The position numbers were made by a program, and so were the translations under genes. A model generated the notes under the pieces. The model did no database searches. It saw nothing but the letters and a program-made list of their open reading frames with translations, and was not told the DNA's origin. Source: Ruminiclostridium cellobioparum DSM 1351 = ATCC 15832 (GTDB lineage: Bacteria > Bacillota > Clostridia > Acetivibrionales > DSM-1351). From it: 64,000 nt of DNA. The DNA is taken from the NCBI RefSeq assembly GCF_000621505.1, contig NZ_JHYD01000010.1, positions 124,001 through 188,000 on the forward strand. The letters are read 5' to 3'. The stretch's first letter is position 1; each line of letters begins with the position of its first letter. Shown one piece after another: positions 15,900 to 24,442 of the stretch.

Positions 15900-17771
15900 C
15901 TATTTCTTGAAATAATCCCCTCTGATAATTATATCTGAAAGTTCCATACCCTGAAGGGCCAGTTTTTCATCACTTTCATCAGGATTTCCGACCAGGGTCC
16001 GGTCTCTCAAAACGGCATAGCTCTTGTTGGTTTTTAATAGATTCCTGCCCATTGCGGTATTGATGTAGCGCTCTTCGTCCACTCCCATCAAATATGCCAG
16101 TGTAGGCATGATATCCACCTGGCCTCCGACGGTACTGATTTCTTTCGGGCTTATATTTTTATTATAAAGTATCAGAGGCAGTAATTTATCATTATTCAAC
16201 CACCAATCCTCCGTGTTTTTCATTGATTTGATTTCGTCGGGAAAATATTTATGTATTCCTTCATGATCACCTGTTATTGCTACAATAGTATTGTCCAGTA
16301 TTCCGTCCTTGTCCAGCCTGTCCAGCAGCAGACCAATATGTTTGTCGGTATACCTGATGCACTGCAAATACCCGCCCAGCCTTGACCTGCCAAGCTCCCC
16401 CTCCAGATTGAGTTCTTTATACTGCTCGGGAAGCTCAAAGGGTGAATGGCTGGAAAGTGTAACCATGAAGGTAAAAAATGGCTGCTTTTGCTTTATGATC
16501 ATTGGTTCGATCTGCTCAAAAAACAAACGGTCACTTATGCCCATGTTTATTTTCTCTGTTATGTTATAGCTGGTGGAGTCATAGCACCTGTCATAGCCCA
16601 TGGAAGTCAAAGCAGGCTTCCAGTTCCAAAAGGCTCCATCCACAGGATGAAATGTCGAAGTATAATAACCTATCCCCTTTAATAGTTTAGGAAGAGAATT
16701 GTATTCTGTAAATGCATTATTTATAAAGGTTGTCCCAAGTTGAATCGGATATACCGAAGCGTTGACCATCAAATGACTGTCGGAACTGTTTCCCCCTCCG
16801 ACCTGTTCGTGGATCCCGCTGAAATAAAGACTGTTTTTTAACAGCTTATTCAGTGTTGGCGTAATTTCCTGACCGTTCACCTTCTGATTTACAACAAAGT
16901 TCTCCAGGGATTCAACCTGAATCAGAAGCAGGTTTTTCCCTTTAAACATACCCTTGTACTCATTATCGGGCAGTTTTTCATTCTTTTGCTCATACCAGGC
17001 TGAAATCCTGTCTCTGTCAGCCCCACTGAGGCTTAACGTACTTTTTTCGGTAAAAAAGTTATATGAACTGTAAATATTATAGCCTAACGGGGACAAGCTT
17101 CTTATGGTGGTTACGGGATTGAACCTGTTAAATATGGATGTAATGGGCAAAGGCTTGGCTGCCCGGTTATTAACCTGCGGGGCAATGTATAAAACACCAA
17201 ATACCGATACAAAGAGTATAAATACTGAAAACACTACATTCCTGCTTACATTTCTATATAAATTCTTTTTAGCAAAAAATGCAATCAGCAAAAATGGGAT
17301 ATCCAGAACAAATACCAGGTCAATTAAATGTATGAGCGGGAAAAAGCTGTTTATGGAATCCCCCAGATTACCTCCGGCCTTCAGCATGTGAAGTGTAGGC
17401 AAGGTATTAAAGCCTCTCAGATACCATAAATCCGCCAGCAGCAGGAAGGATATCAGGAAATTCAAAATGATTGAGACTAAAAATCTTCCCCTGTTTTTAA
17501 ACAGGAAAATAACACATATACATGCCAATGAAAAGGCCATATAGTAAACCGGACGGAAGCTGTAGAGTTGAAACACCGCATTAAAGGCTTCTCTCATCAG
17601 GGGAAGCTGATGGGTCTGGTCGAATATAAAGCCTATTAACAGTACATTCTTCACAAATATGGACAGTAAAGTATATAACGGGATAAAGTCCTTCGGAATC
17701 AGATTTGTTAGAATATTTCTCAGATTATTTTTATTTTTAACCGGCCTGCCGGTATTAAGATTTATTTCCAT
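15900..17771 (-). CDS. LTA synthase family membrane sulfatase-fold phosphotransferase
   Basis: The protein has 623 residues from the ATG at 17771. Five membrane helices fill about residues 20-215, then an extracellular sulfatase-fold domain: LLLIQVESLENFVV (metal site), GGGNSSDSHLM (nucleophile region), HPVDGAFWNWK, ITGDHEG (metal site). The family transfers glycerol phosphate from phosphatidylglycerol to build lipoteichoic acid or related polymers. Here the usual GKTSD nucleophile motif reads GNSSD, so serine would replace threonine. A frame extending to 17855 includes a TATAAT box at 17849-17844 and lacks a ribosome-binding site, so I shortened it. Confidence 0.85.
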   Translation of the reverse strand: MEINLNTGRPVKNKNNLRNILTNLIPKDFIPLYTLLSIFVKNVLLIGFIFDQTHQLPLMREAFNAVFQLYSFRPVYYMAFSLACICVIFLFKNRGRFLVSIILNFLISFLLLADLWYLRGFNTLPTLHMLKAGGNLGDSINSFFPLIHLIDLVFVLDIPFLLIAFFAKKNLYRNVSRNVVFSVFILFVSVFGVLYIAPQVNNRAAKPLPITSIFNRFNPVTTIRSLSPLGYNIYSSYNFFTEKSTLSLSGADRDRISAWYEQKNEKLPDNEYKGMFKGKNLLLIQVESLENFVVNQKVNGQEITPTLNKLLKNSLYFSGIHEQVGGGNSSDSHLMVNASVYPIQLGTTFINNAFTEYNSLPKLLKGIGYYTSTFHPVDGAFWNWKPALTSMGYDRCYDSTSYNITEKINMGISDRLFFEQIEPMIIKQKQPFFTFMVTLSSHSPFELPEQYKELNLEGELGRSRLGGYLQCIRYTDKHIGLLLDRLDKDGILDNTIVAITGDHEGIHKYFPDEIKSMKNTEDWWLNNDKLLPLILYNKNISPKEISTVGGQVDIMPTLAYLMGVDEERYINTAMGRNLLKTNKSYAVLRDRTLVGNPDESDEKLALQGMELSDIIIRGDYFKK

Positions 17772-17961
17772 GGATTTCACTTCGCCCTCAAATAAAATAT
17801 GCACAAAACCCATTGTAAACTTATGAGCCTTTATTGTAAAGCCATTATAACGCATTCCGGAAAAACATATAAAAAGAATGTTTTATTTATGACACTTAAG
17901 CTGCACATAACAATATGACACTCAATATTATGTTAATATAGGATAATTCGGAGGCTTAATA

Positions 17962-18339
17962 ATGCTATACTATCAGAATCCTTTTGACCAGCCTTACAGA
18001 GTCGTATACAGGATTACAATAAATACCCGGACTCACACGCTTACTTTATTCAGAGATAATAATGTTTTTAGAACATATCCCGTTGCAGTTGGAAAATCTT
18101 CCACTCCGACCCCCAGAGGAACCTTCAGGATAATTAACCGGGTCGTAAATCCCGGAGGCCCGTTTGGAGTGAGATGGCTTGGTTTGAATGTGCCCAACGG
18201 AGACTATGGCATCCATGGAACAAATAACCCTTCTTCAATTGGCAAAAATATTTCAAACGGCTGTATAAGAATGTATAATAACAACGTGATTGAATTGAGC
18301 AATCTTGTTTCAATCGGTACGGTTGTTAATATAATATAA
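17962..18339 (+). CDS. L,D-transpeptidase (YkuD domain)
   Basis: The protein has 125 residues and is a minimal YkuD catalytic domain. It has VVYRITINTRTHTLTLFRDN at the start and the catalytic block HGTNNPSSIGKNISNGCIRM with the active His, Ser and Cys. These enzymes form 3-3 peptidoglycan cross-links or attach proteins to the wall. No signal peptide is visible, so export or a cytoplasmic/spore role is unclear; many clostridial homologues are equally short. GGAGG lies 7 nt before the ATG. It is divergent from the LTA-synthase-like gene. Confidence 0.88.
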   Translation: MLYYQNPFDQPYRVVYRITINTRTHTLTLFRDNNVFRTYPVAVGKSSTPTPRGTFRIINRVVNPGGPFGVRWLGLNVPNGDYGIHGTNNPSSIGKNISNGCIRMYNNNVIELSNLVSIGTVVNII

Positions 18340-18413
18340 TTGGATTAACTTAAAAAAACTTAAGCTCATGATTTTTCATTTGCCTTTACGATTTCAACGT
18401 TAGTTTCTGATTT

Positions 18414-19970
18414 CTAAACTATTTTCGTTGTCCAGTTTTCCACATTCCATACTTCAGTTACCCAATCCTCATAAAATTCGGGTTCGTGGCATACCAGAAG
18501 AATCGTACCCTTGAATTCCTTTAAAGCACGTTTGAGCTCATCTTTTGCATCCACGTCAAGGTGATTTGTGGGCTCATCGAGTATGAGCCAGTTCACGTCC
18601 CTCAGCATAAGCTTGCACAGACGCACTTTTGCATTTTCACCGCCGCTCAAAACCATCATCTGGCTGGTGATGTGCTCGGTGGTCAGGCCGCATTTGGCCA
18701 GCGCACCCCGCACCTCCGCGTTTGACATGCCCGGATAGTCATTCCATACCTCATCCAGTGCCGTATTTGAATTATACCTCTCCGACTCCTGCTCAAAATA
18801 CCCGGAATACAGATAATCGTCCAGTTTTACTTCACCGGCAAAAGGTTTCTGAATCCCCAGCAGCGTTTTTAATAAAGTGGATTTGCCCAAACCGTTGACG
18901 CCTTTTATTGCCACCTTTTGCCCACGTTCGAGAGATATGTTCAAAGTGCCGGTGAGGGCGGATTCATATCCAATTACAAGGTTATGTGTCTGGAACACAT
19001 ACCGTCCGGGGGCCCTGGCTTCTCTGAACTTGAATACAGGCTTTACCTTTTCCTTCACCTTCTCGATGATCTCCATTTTGTCCAGTTTCTTCTGTCTGCT
19101 CTTGGCCATGTTTGTAGTGGCAACTCTCGCCTTGTTCCTGGCAATGAAGTCCTCGAGCTTTTCTATTTCTTTCTGCTGTTTTTCATAGGCCTGCATGGTC
19201 TGCTGCTTTGACAGCTGATACATTCTCTGGAATTCGTCATAATTTCCTGAATATCTTGTGAGCACCGCATTTTCAACGTGATAAATCACGTTTACAACAT
19301 CGTTAAGAAACGGGATATCATGGGATACCAGTATAAACGCATTTTCATATTCCTTCAGATAGTTTTTAAGCCAGTTTATATGGTTCTCATCCAGGAAGTT
19401 GGTAGGCTCGTCCAGAATCAGTATCATGGGATTTTGCAGCAGCAGCTTGGTCAGCAGAACCTTGGCCCTCTGGCCTCCGCTGAGATTTCCCACATCGGTT
19501 TCAAGACCTATGTCTCCAAGGCCGAGACCATTTGCCACCTCTTCTATCTTGGAGTCCAGAATGTAGAAGCCGTTGTGTTCAAGTACATTCTGAATGTCTC
19601 CTACATCCTCTATCATGGCATTTATTTCACTTTCGGGAACATCCGCCATTTTTTCATACAACTCAAGCATTTCCCTTTCCAGATCAAACATGTATTGAAA
19701 GGCTTCTCTCAATGCCTCCCGGATGGTTTTACCCGGCGTCAGCACAGTGTGCTGGTCCAGATATCCGGTGGTTATTCTGTTGCACCACTCGACCCTGCCT
19801 TCGTCAGGCATAAGTTTACCCGTTATAATATTTAAAAAGGTTGATTTACCTTCCCCATTTGCCCCTACAAGCCCCACATGCTCTCCCTTCAGAAGTCTGA
19901 AAGAGGCATCTTCCAGGATTTTTCTGGCTCCGAAGCCATGGCTTACGTTTTCTACGGTCAATATACTCAT
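18414..19970 (-). CDS. ABC-F family ATPase (YkpA/YbiT-like)
   Basis: The protein has 518 residues with two ABC domains and no membrane segment. Walker A GANGEGKST and GVNGLGKST; signatures LSGGQRAKV and LSGGENAKV; Walker B ILDEPTNFLD and ILDEPTNHLD. A charged linker of about 80 residues lies between them (about 240-320). The family binds the ribosomal E site and modulates translation; some members confer antibiotic resistance, but the YkpA/YbiT-like sequence favours a housekeeping role. GGAGG is 7 nt before the ATG. Monocistronic. Confidence 0.9.
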   Translation of the reverse strand: MSILTVENVSHGFGARKILEDASFRLLKGEHVGLVGANGEGKSTFLNIITGKLMPDEGRVEWCNRITTGYLDQHTVLTPGKTIREALREAFQYMFDLEREMLELYEKMADVPESEINAMIEDVGDIQNVLEHNGFYILDSKIEEVANGLGLGDIGLETDVGNLSGGQRAKVLLTKLLLQNPMILILDEPTNFLDENHINWLKNYLKEYENAFILVSHDIPFLNDVVNVIYHVENAVLTRYSGNYDEFQRMYQLSKQQTMQAYEKQQKEIEKLEDFIARNKARVATTNMAKSRQKKLDKMEIIEKVKEKVKPVFKFREARAPGRYVFQTHNLVIGYESALTGTLNISLERGQKVAIKGVNGLGKSTLLKTLLGIQKPFAGEVKLDDYLYSGYFEQESERYNSNTALDEVWNDYPGMSNAEVRGALAKCGLTTEHITSQMMVLSGGENAKVRLCKLMLRDVNWLILDEPTNHLDVDAKDELKRALKEFKGTILLVCHEPEFYEDWVTEVWNVENWTTKIV

Positions 19971-20102
19971 TTATTTGCCTCCGCAATATATACAAATGAT
20001 TAGTTGTTTTTAGACAAAATCTTATCAGAATCAAAAAGGACATATTTAATCATCAAATAGTATAATGTATAAGCCGTTACAATGTCAAAAGAAAAGTGAA
20101 CA

Positions 20103-20150
20103 TTGACAATACATTTCACATGTAATAAAATTATTACATGTGAAATGTAT
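20103..20150 (+). promoter_or_regulatory. Promoter overlapped by a perfect 42-bp palindrome (probable operator)
   Basis: TTGACA (20103-20108) and TAAAAT (20126-20131) are spaced by 17 bp. A palindrome with two 20-nt arms (20109-20128 and 20131-20150) and a 2-nt centre begins exactly after the -35 box, fills the spacer and covers the -10 box and probable start site. A dimeric repressor there would block RNA polymerase. The ArsR-like regulator encoded second in the operon is the obvious candidate. Confidence 0.75.
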
Positions 20151-20211
20151 TTATTTCTTAGCATATTTACTATTTATATTAAAATGAAATTATTTATCTG
20201 GAGGTAGTCCA

Positions 20212-20451
20212 ATGGCAAGTTTTTTATTGTTGATAATTGCTGCTGTAGTTTTTCTGGCTATAATTGCCGCAGCAATCGTTATTGTTGTAGTAGTTACAAG
20301 ATCAAAAACTCAAAATCAACTGAACGATTTAAATGCCTATAAATCTATGGCCAATAATTTAACGCTGTCCAACCAGGAAGTGCGGGAAGAGCTGGCGGAA
20401 TTGAAAGAAAAGATAAATTCCATAGAAAAGCTGCTTAAGGAAGTTGAATAA
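20212..20451 (+). CDS. Small membrane protein with coiled-coil tail
   Basis: The protein has 79 residues. One strongly hydrophobic helix (about 3-28, Val/Ile/Ala-rich) is followed by a heptad-like charged tail (about 35-79, ending EELAELKEKINSIEKLLKEVE). No known family is evident. GGAGG precedes the ATG at suitable spacing. The regulator gene starts 1 bp after its stop, so the two are co-translated; the membrane protein may sense or sequester something for the regulator. Confidence 0.75.
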   Translation: MASFLLLIIAAVVFLAIIAAAIVIVVVVTRSKTQNQLNDLNAYKSMANNLTLSNQEVREELAELKEKINSIEKLLKEVE

Positions 20452-20452
20452 G

Positions 20453-20794
20453 ATGTCATCGGCCAGTGAATCCGCAGGTACTTCCGGCAATGATTTGATT
20501 AAAGTTTTTGAATCTCTGTCCCACCCATTAAGAATTAAAATTATGGGCATTTTATTTCAGAACAGACAGTATGTAAGTGAGCTTGCCAGAACGGTCAATA
20601 TCAGCAGGCCTCTTCTCTACATGCACTTGCGCAAGTTGGAGGCAGCAAATTTAATAAGAGGAAATCATGAAATTTCAGAAGACGGTAAGGCAATGAAATA
20701 TTATGAAATAAGTAATTTTGACCTGCACATTACCCCCGAATTACTGTCCGAAATTGCCCAAAGTGTGACAATTACTCAAGAGAGTAAAACTTAA
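20453..20794 (+). CDS. ArsR-like winged-helix transcriptional regulator
   Basis: The protein has 113 residues. The winged-helix core spans about 12-85: FESLSHPLRIKIMGIL, then recognition helix VNISRPLLYMHLRKLEAANLI and wing ISEDGKAMKYYEI. No cysteine metal site is seen, so it is probably not a metal sensor. ATG 20453 follows AAGGAAG at 9 nt and the upstream stop by 1 bp. A longer frame from 20444 uses a TTG inside the previous gene and is unlikely. Likely autoregulator of this two-gene operon. Confidence 0.85.
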   Translation: MSSASESAGTSGNDLIKVFESLSHPLRIKIMGILFQNRQYVSELARTVNISRPLLYMHLRKLEAANLIRGNHEISEDGKAMKYYEISNFDLHITPELLSEIAQSVTITQESKT

Positions 20795-20819
20795 ATTCCT
20801 GGAATATAAAAAAATTAAA

Positions 20820-20857
20820 GCCAGCTAATCCTGAATGGGATTAAACTGGCTCTTTTT
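20820..20857. terminator. Bidirectional terminator between the ArsR-like and flotillin genes
   Basis: GCCAGCTAATCC pairs with GGGATTAAACTGGC (one bulge) and is followed by TCTTTTT on the plus strand; the minus strand also has a T-rich run (TTTAATTTTTTT) after the stem. Confidence 0.8.
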
Positions 20858-20905
20858 CTGGAACTAGACTAACAGTTAACCTCTTAATCTTTTGATCTGT
20901 ATTTA

Positions 20906-22345
20906 TTATTCAGGTGTATTGGTCTCTGCGGGTTTAACCTCCTGCGCTATTGCCGGATTCTTTTTCAGCAGATCCAGTACATTCATTCCTGTCAAAGCTT
21001 CAACTGTCTCGGGGAGTTGAGATATGATATCGGTGACATAACCGGAAACCTTGGCAGCACCTTTGGCCTCTCCGCCATTACCATTATCAACAATAACAAT
21101 CTTTTCGGTTTTTGCAAGAGGACTTGCAATAGCCTGCGCAATATCAGGCAATTTTTCAATGATCATCTGGGTTACAGCTGCATCATTATACATCTTGAAG
21201 GCTTCAGCCTTCTTTGCCATTGCGGCGGCCTCAGCTTCACCCTTTGCTCTGATGATTTCAACCTCTGCCATACCTTCGGCTCTCTTTGCCTTTGCTTTGG
21301 CTTCACCTTCCATTTCAATAGCCTTCGCTCTTGCCTCGGCAGCCACAACTTCCCTGTACTTGCTGGCGTCAGCGATCTTTGACGCCTGATAGTTTTCAGC
21401 ATCAGCCTGCTTCTTTACGGTTGCCTCCAGTTCCTTTTCCCTTCTGAGTGCTTCCTGCTCGGCAAGTTGGATCTCCTTCTGTTTCTTGACGATCTCAACC
21501 TGCATAGCCGTTTCAGCAACTTCCTGCTTGACTATATTTGACTTGATATCATACGCCAGGTCGGCATCCGCTTTGGCAGTCTGCTGATCCTTGTTGTAGG
21601 ACTGAACCTTCAGTTCCTTGTCTCTTATTGCTTCGGCTATCTGGGTTTCAGCCTGGATTCTTGCAGCTTCACCTTCTCTGTTTGCTTCGGCAGTTTTAAT
21701 TTTAGTCTCTTTTGTTGCATTTGCTTCGGCTATCTGTGCATCTCTTTTTACTTCGGCAATCCTTGGTTTTCCGAGAGCTTCCAGATATCCGTTCTTATCG
21801 GATATGTCCTTGATTGTCAAAACCTTGAGCTCAAGGCCCATATTCTGCAATTCGGTTGCCGCAACTCCCTGAACGTGTGATGCAAAGGTTTCCCTGTCCT
21901 TATATATCTCTTCAACTGTCATTCTTGAAACAATTTCACGCAGTTTACCTTCGAGTACCTGCTGAGTGGTTTTAGCAATAATACCCAACATGTAGTCCAG
22001 ACCCTTTGAGGTATTGAACTGTTCAGCAGCCGATAGGATGGAGTCCTTATCCGACTTGACTTTTACAACTGCCACACCGTCAGCAACTATACCAACACCC
22101 TGTGAGGTCAATGCACCGTCAATTCTGATATCAATCTGCATATTTTCCAGAGATATGACATCAGTTCTTTCCAGCATGGGAACTACAACTCCGCCTCCGC
22201 CTGTAATGACTCTTCTGCCTCTAAAACCTGTAACAACCAATGCCTTGTCCTGTGGAACCTTCTTGTACATTGAAATAAATGTAAACAGTAAAATAAAGAG
22301 AACCACAATTATCAATGCTGGTATTAAATATACTGAATAATCCAT
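20906..22345 (-). CDS. floT: Flotillin-like SPFH membrane scaffold protein
   Basis: The protein has 479 residues. An N-terminal membrane helix (about 4-25) is followed by an SPFH/band-7 domain (about 28-210; ALVVTGFRGRRVITGGGGVVVPM) and a long Ala/Glu/Lys-rich coiled coil (about 215-400) ending in a Pro/Glu-rich tail. Bacterial flotillins organise membrane microdomains. I chose ATG 22345, which has GGAG at 8 nt; the GTG at 22354 overlaps that site. It lies 159 bp downstream of the NfeD-like gene, the standard partnership. Confidence 0.93.
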   Translation of the reverse strand: MDYSVYLIPALIIVVLFILLFTFISMYKKVPQDKALVVTGFRGRRVITGGGGVVVPMLERTDVISLENMQIDIRIDGALTSQGVGIVADGVAVVKVKSDKDSILSAAEQFNTSKGLDYMLGIIAKTTQQVLEGKLREIVSRMTVEEIYKDRETFASHVQGVAATELQNMGLELKVLTIKDISDKNGYLEALGKPRIAEVKRDAQIAEANATKETKIKTAEANREGEAARIQAETQIAEAIRDKELKVQSYNKDQQTAKADADLAYDIKSNIVKQEVAETAMQVEIVKKQKEIQLAEQEALRREKELEATVKKQADAENYQASKIADASKYREVVAAEARAKAIEMEGEAKAKAKRAEGMAEVEIIRAKGEAEAAAMAKKAEAFKMYNDAAVTQMIIEKLPDIAQAIASPLAKTEKIVIVDNGNGGEAKGAAKVSGYVTDIISQLPETVEALTGMNVLDLLKKNPAIAQEVKPAETNTPE

Positions 22346-22504
22346 TTTTGACACTCCTTTTGTTTATTTATATATTAACTCTCTTACAGACACTATACTG
22401 CACCGTTATTATGAATCCATTCATTTCAGTACTGCCGATGCATATAATTTCCGCCGGGAGTTTCTATAACACAATTTATTGCATTAGATCAATTCATCTT
22501 TTGC

Positions 22505-23227
22505 CTAAATTTCCTGCATTTCGCTTACATAAAAGGTATTGTTCTCGATCCTGCAGATGATTACCCTCTGTCCCTGGCTTACGGCTTTATCTTCGATATG
22601 TCTGGCAGGTCCGGTACACTTTAAGGAATTGACAGTATACTGAATGGTGCCAAAGCCTTCTTCCAAAATATTGGTCGTAACTTCAGCCTGTATTCCTATC
22701 AACTGCTCTCTTGATACGTTGGAGGTGTTTTCGCTTTTGTAGACAGGCTTTACAACAAAGTTATAAAGAATGGCAGAAACAACTATGGCCGATACCAGTG
22801 CTGCGGCAAAAACAATTGCCGAACTCCAGCTGGAAAGCTTGACTCCCATTATTCCAAATCCGCCGAAAACCGTAAGAAAGGATACGGCCACCAAAGGGTT
22901 AATCAATACCGAAAACCAGGATAATATGCCATGGGACCCTCCTGTGTTTTCAGGAGCACCATGATCCCCATGCATATCACCGCCATGGTGTCCCGGGCTG
23001 TGGTCTACCTGCCCCATGCTTCCGGCATCCGAATGGATATGCCCTATTTCAGCATGCCCTATTTCAGCATGGCCTATATCCACATGACCGTGATGTCCGA
23101 AATGTCCGTCCACGCCGGAGCCCACATCCCCTCCTCCGTGAAAGGCACCTGATATACCGCTGATCACCAGAGATACAAAGGTGTAAAAAACCCCCACCAA
23201 AAATACTACTATATAAAAGTAATACAT
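22505..23227 (-). CDS. NfeD-like membrane protein with a His/Gly-rich loop
   Basis: The protein has 240 residues. It has an N-terminal membrane helix (about 3-24), then an unusual His/Gly/Asp-rich stretch (about 28-90; HFGHHGHVDIGHAEIGHAEIGH, a tandem IGHAE repeat). Two membrane helices (about 100-160) and a C-terminal OB-fold (about 170-240, IGIQAEVTTNILEEGFG) follow, as in NfeD proteins that pair with flotillins. The loop could bind metal ions; that is inference. Start ATG 23227; the upstream GTG/ATG has poorer spacing. First gene of the nfeD-floT operon. Confidence 0.8.
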   Translation of the reverse strand: MYYFYIVVFLVGVFYTFVSLVISGISGAFHGGGDVGSGVDGHFGHHGHVDIGHAEIGHAEIGHIHSDAGSMGQVDHSPGHHGGDMHGDHGAPENTGGSHGILSWFSVLINPLVAVSFLTVFGGFGIMGVKLSSWSSAIVFAAALVSAIVVSAILYNFVVKPVYKSENTSNVSREQLIGIQAEVTTNILEEGFGTIQYTVNSLKCTGPARHIEDKAVSQGQRVIICRIENNTFYVSEMQEI

Positions 23228-23287
23228 ACCGCCTTCACCCCCATCATTTACCAATTGTATAAATTTTCCTCTGAATTCATTGATTTA

Positions 23288-23316
23288 ATTATAACTGAAT
23301 CACTTGCTTTTCACAA
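23288..23316 (-). promoter_or_regulatory. Promoter of the nfeD-floT operon
   Basis: On the minus strand TTGTGA (23316-23311) and TATAAT (23293-23288) are separated by 17 bp, about 60 bp before the ATG at 23227. The rest of the 23228-23552 gap holds only the terminator of the next gene. Confidence 0.55.
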
Positions 23317-23502
23317 ATAGCAATATGAACCTATTTAGAATGAACTCAACTGTTTTAAGCATTTGCATTTGCTTTGTGTACAGGTGCAGTTCAAAGCTTT
23401 TATTTAGTGTTGTTATTGCCATTTCTCTCGTTTTTGCACTGCTGCCAGAATTTGAGACATACGTTTAGACTATAAGCCGGTGTTGTTCCCGGCCTTATTG
23501 TG

Positions 23503-23531
23503 AAAAAGGCATTAACGAAGTAGTTAATGCC
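23503..23531 (-). terminator. Intrinsic terminator of the 23553-23804 gene
   Basis: GGCATTAAC/GTTAATGCC, a 9-bp stem with a 6-nt loop, followed on the minus strand by TTTTT (23507-23503). Confidence 0.75.
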
Positions 23532-23552
23532 CCTTTTTTAAGTATTTATTGT

Positions 23553-23804
23553 TTAAATCATTTTTCCAATCAGCTTATTCCTGATGATTTTCTCAGACTT
23601 TGCCCTGTTATTTTTACTGAGTGTTTGTGCAGCTAAATCAAATGCTTTATTTATGATTGCATCACTCATTTGAAACTCTTTAGCTGCAAGTTCCATAACA
23701 ATTTTGTCATGTTTGGGACTGTAGAGTCCGTTTTTCTTTTCCAGCTTTTTATATTGCTGCTGGCAAAATTCATATATTTCCAAACATTTTTTAGAATCCA
23801 ACAA
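23553..23804 (-). CDS. Small helical protein of unknown function
   Basis: The protein has 83 residues with no signal peptide or membrane segment. It is predicted all-helical and Lys-rich (LDSKKCLEIYEFCQQQYKKLEKK near the start; SKNNRAKSEKIIRNKLIGKMI at the end). The start is TTG 23804 with GGAG 9 nt upstream; a second TTG directly follows. I do not recognise a family. The gene has its own terminator and an AT-rich upstream region, so it is probably real and expressed alone. Confidence 0.6.
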   Translation of the reverse strand: MLDSKKCLEIYEFCQQQYKKLEKKNGLYSPKHDKIVMELAAKEFQMSDAIINKAFDLAAQTLSKNNRAKSEKIIRNKLIGKMI

Positions 23805-24057
23805 AGCTACACACTCCTTTCAATAATTTTATACCACCATTTAATGCTTCATAAACATTATACTTTAAAATTATTAATAATTTGTGTAGATTTTATGAAG
23901 ATTATATTACTTTTAATGCAAATTATTTAAGAAGTTATTAATAGCCGGTCAAATAACAACTTAATAACATCATATTGGAATTATATATTTGAATGTTTTT
24001 AATAAAATTTACACATATTTATATTGACCCAAGTAAATTTTTGAAAGGATTGATATA

Positions 24058-24270
24058 ATGCAAAATCATAAAAAGCAGGACAGTATATCAGTTAATATAA
24101 TAAGTGAGCAGAACGAGGTAAAACCTGCGGCCCAAAAACCGTCCGGCAATGCCGGAAAGGATCCCTTCTGTGTCTACGATCATAAAAGACATGCTGTGGG
24201 TTCAATAATTGTCAACGAAGACGGCACACAGTCAGTATGCTGCGAGGACGGTTCCTGGAGAAACAAATAA
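24058..24270 (+). CDS. Small Cys-containing protein, unknown
   Basis: The protein has 70 residues. A polar disordered N-terminal half is followed by a compact C-terminal piece with three cysteines (FCVYDHKRHAVGSIIVNEDG, then VCCEDGSW). The pattern 'Y-x-x-x-x-H-x-x-G-S-x-I' followed by a Cys-containing strand recalls DUF1496-type small proteins, but this is only a weak resemblance. AAAGGA is 8 nt before the ATG. The third repeat core (24317-24416) begins 46 bp after its stop. Confidence 0.6.
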   Translation: MQNHKKQDSISVNIISEQNEVKPAAQKPSGNAGKDPFCVYDHKRHAVGSIIVNEDGTQSVCCEDGSWRNK

Positions 24271-24316
24271 CCACATTGCGCAAAGCTTCAAGTGGTTCCC
24301 GATGGCAGCAATATTG

Positions 24317-24416
24317 GAATTCAAGTGTTTTGGCTGGGGCAGAATTACCCGGACAGCCTGTCACGGGCGGCTGCTCAAAAGGCCTCTGCGGCTTGCCGGC
24401 TAAAACACTTGTATTC
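24317..24416 (-). repeat. Core-only copy C of the large palindromic repeat
   Basis: On the minus strand: ACAAGTGTTTTAGCCGGCAA, a small hairpin, TTTTGAGCAGC, a CCCGTGACA/TGTCCGGG hairpin, then the complementary AAAACACTTG. The closing stem (24317-24331 with 24402-24416) and the linkers GCCGGCAA and TTGAGCAGC are those of copies A and B, but the hairpin sequences differ while pairing is kept. The long outer arms are missing or eroded. It lies between convergent genes and may serve as their terminator. Confidence 0.7.
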
Positions 24417-24442
24417 AAATAAAATTTCATGCATATACCTTC

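Noticed and set aside
21017-21389. Overlapping plus-strand frames of 110-120 codons over the flotillin gene
   Set aside because: They arise from Ala/Glu-rich coiled-coil codons on the other strand.
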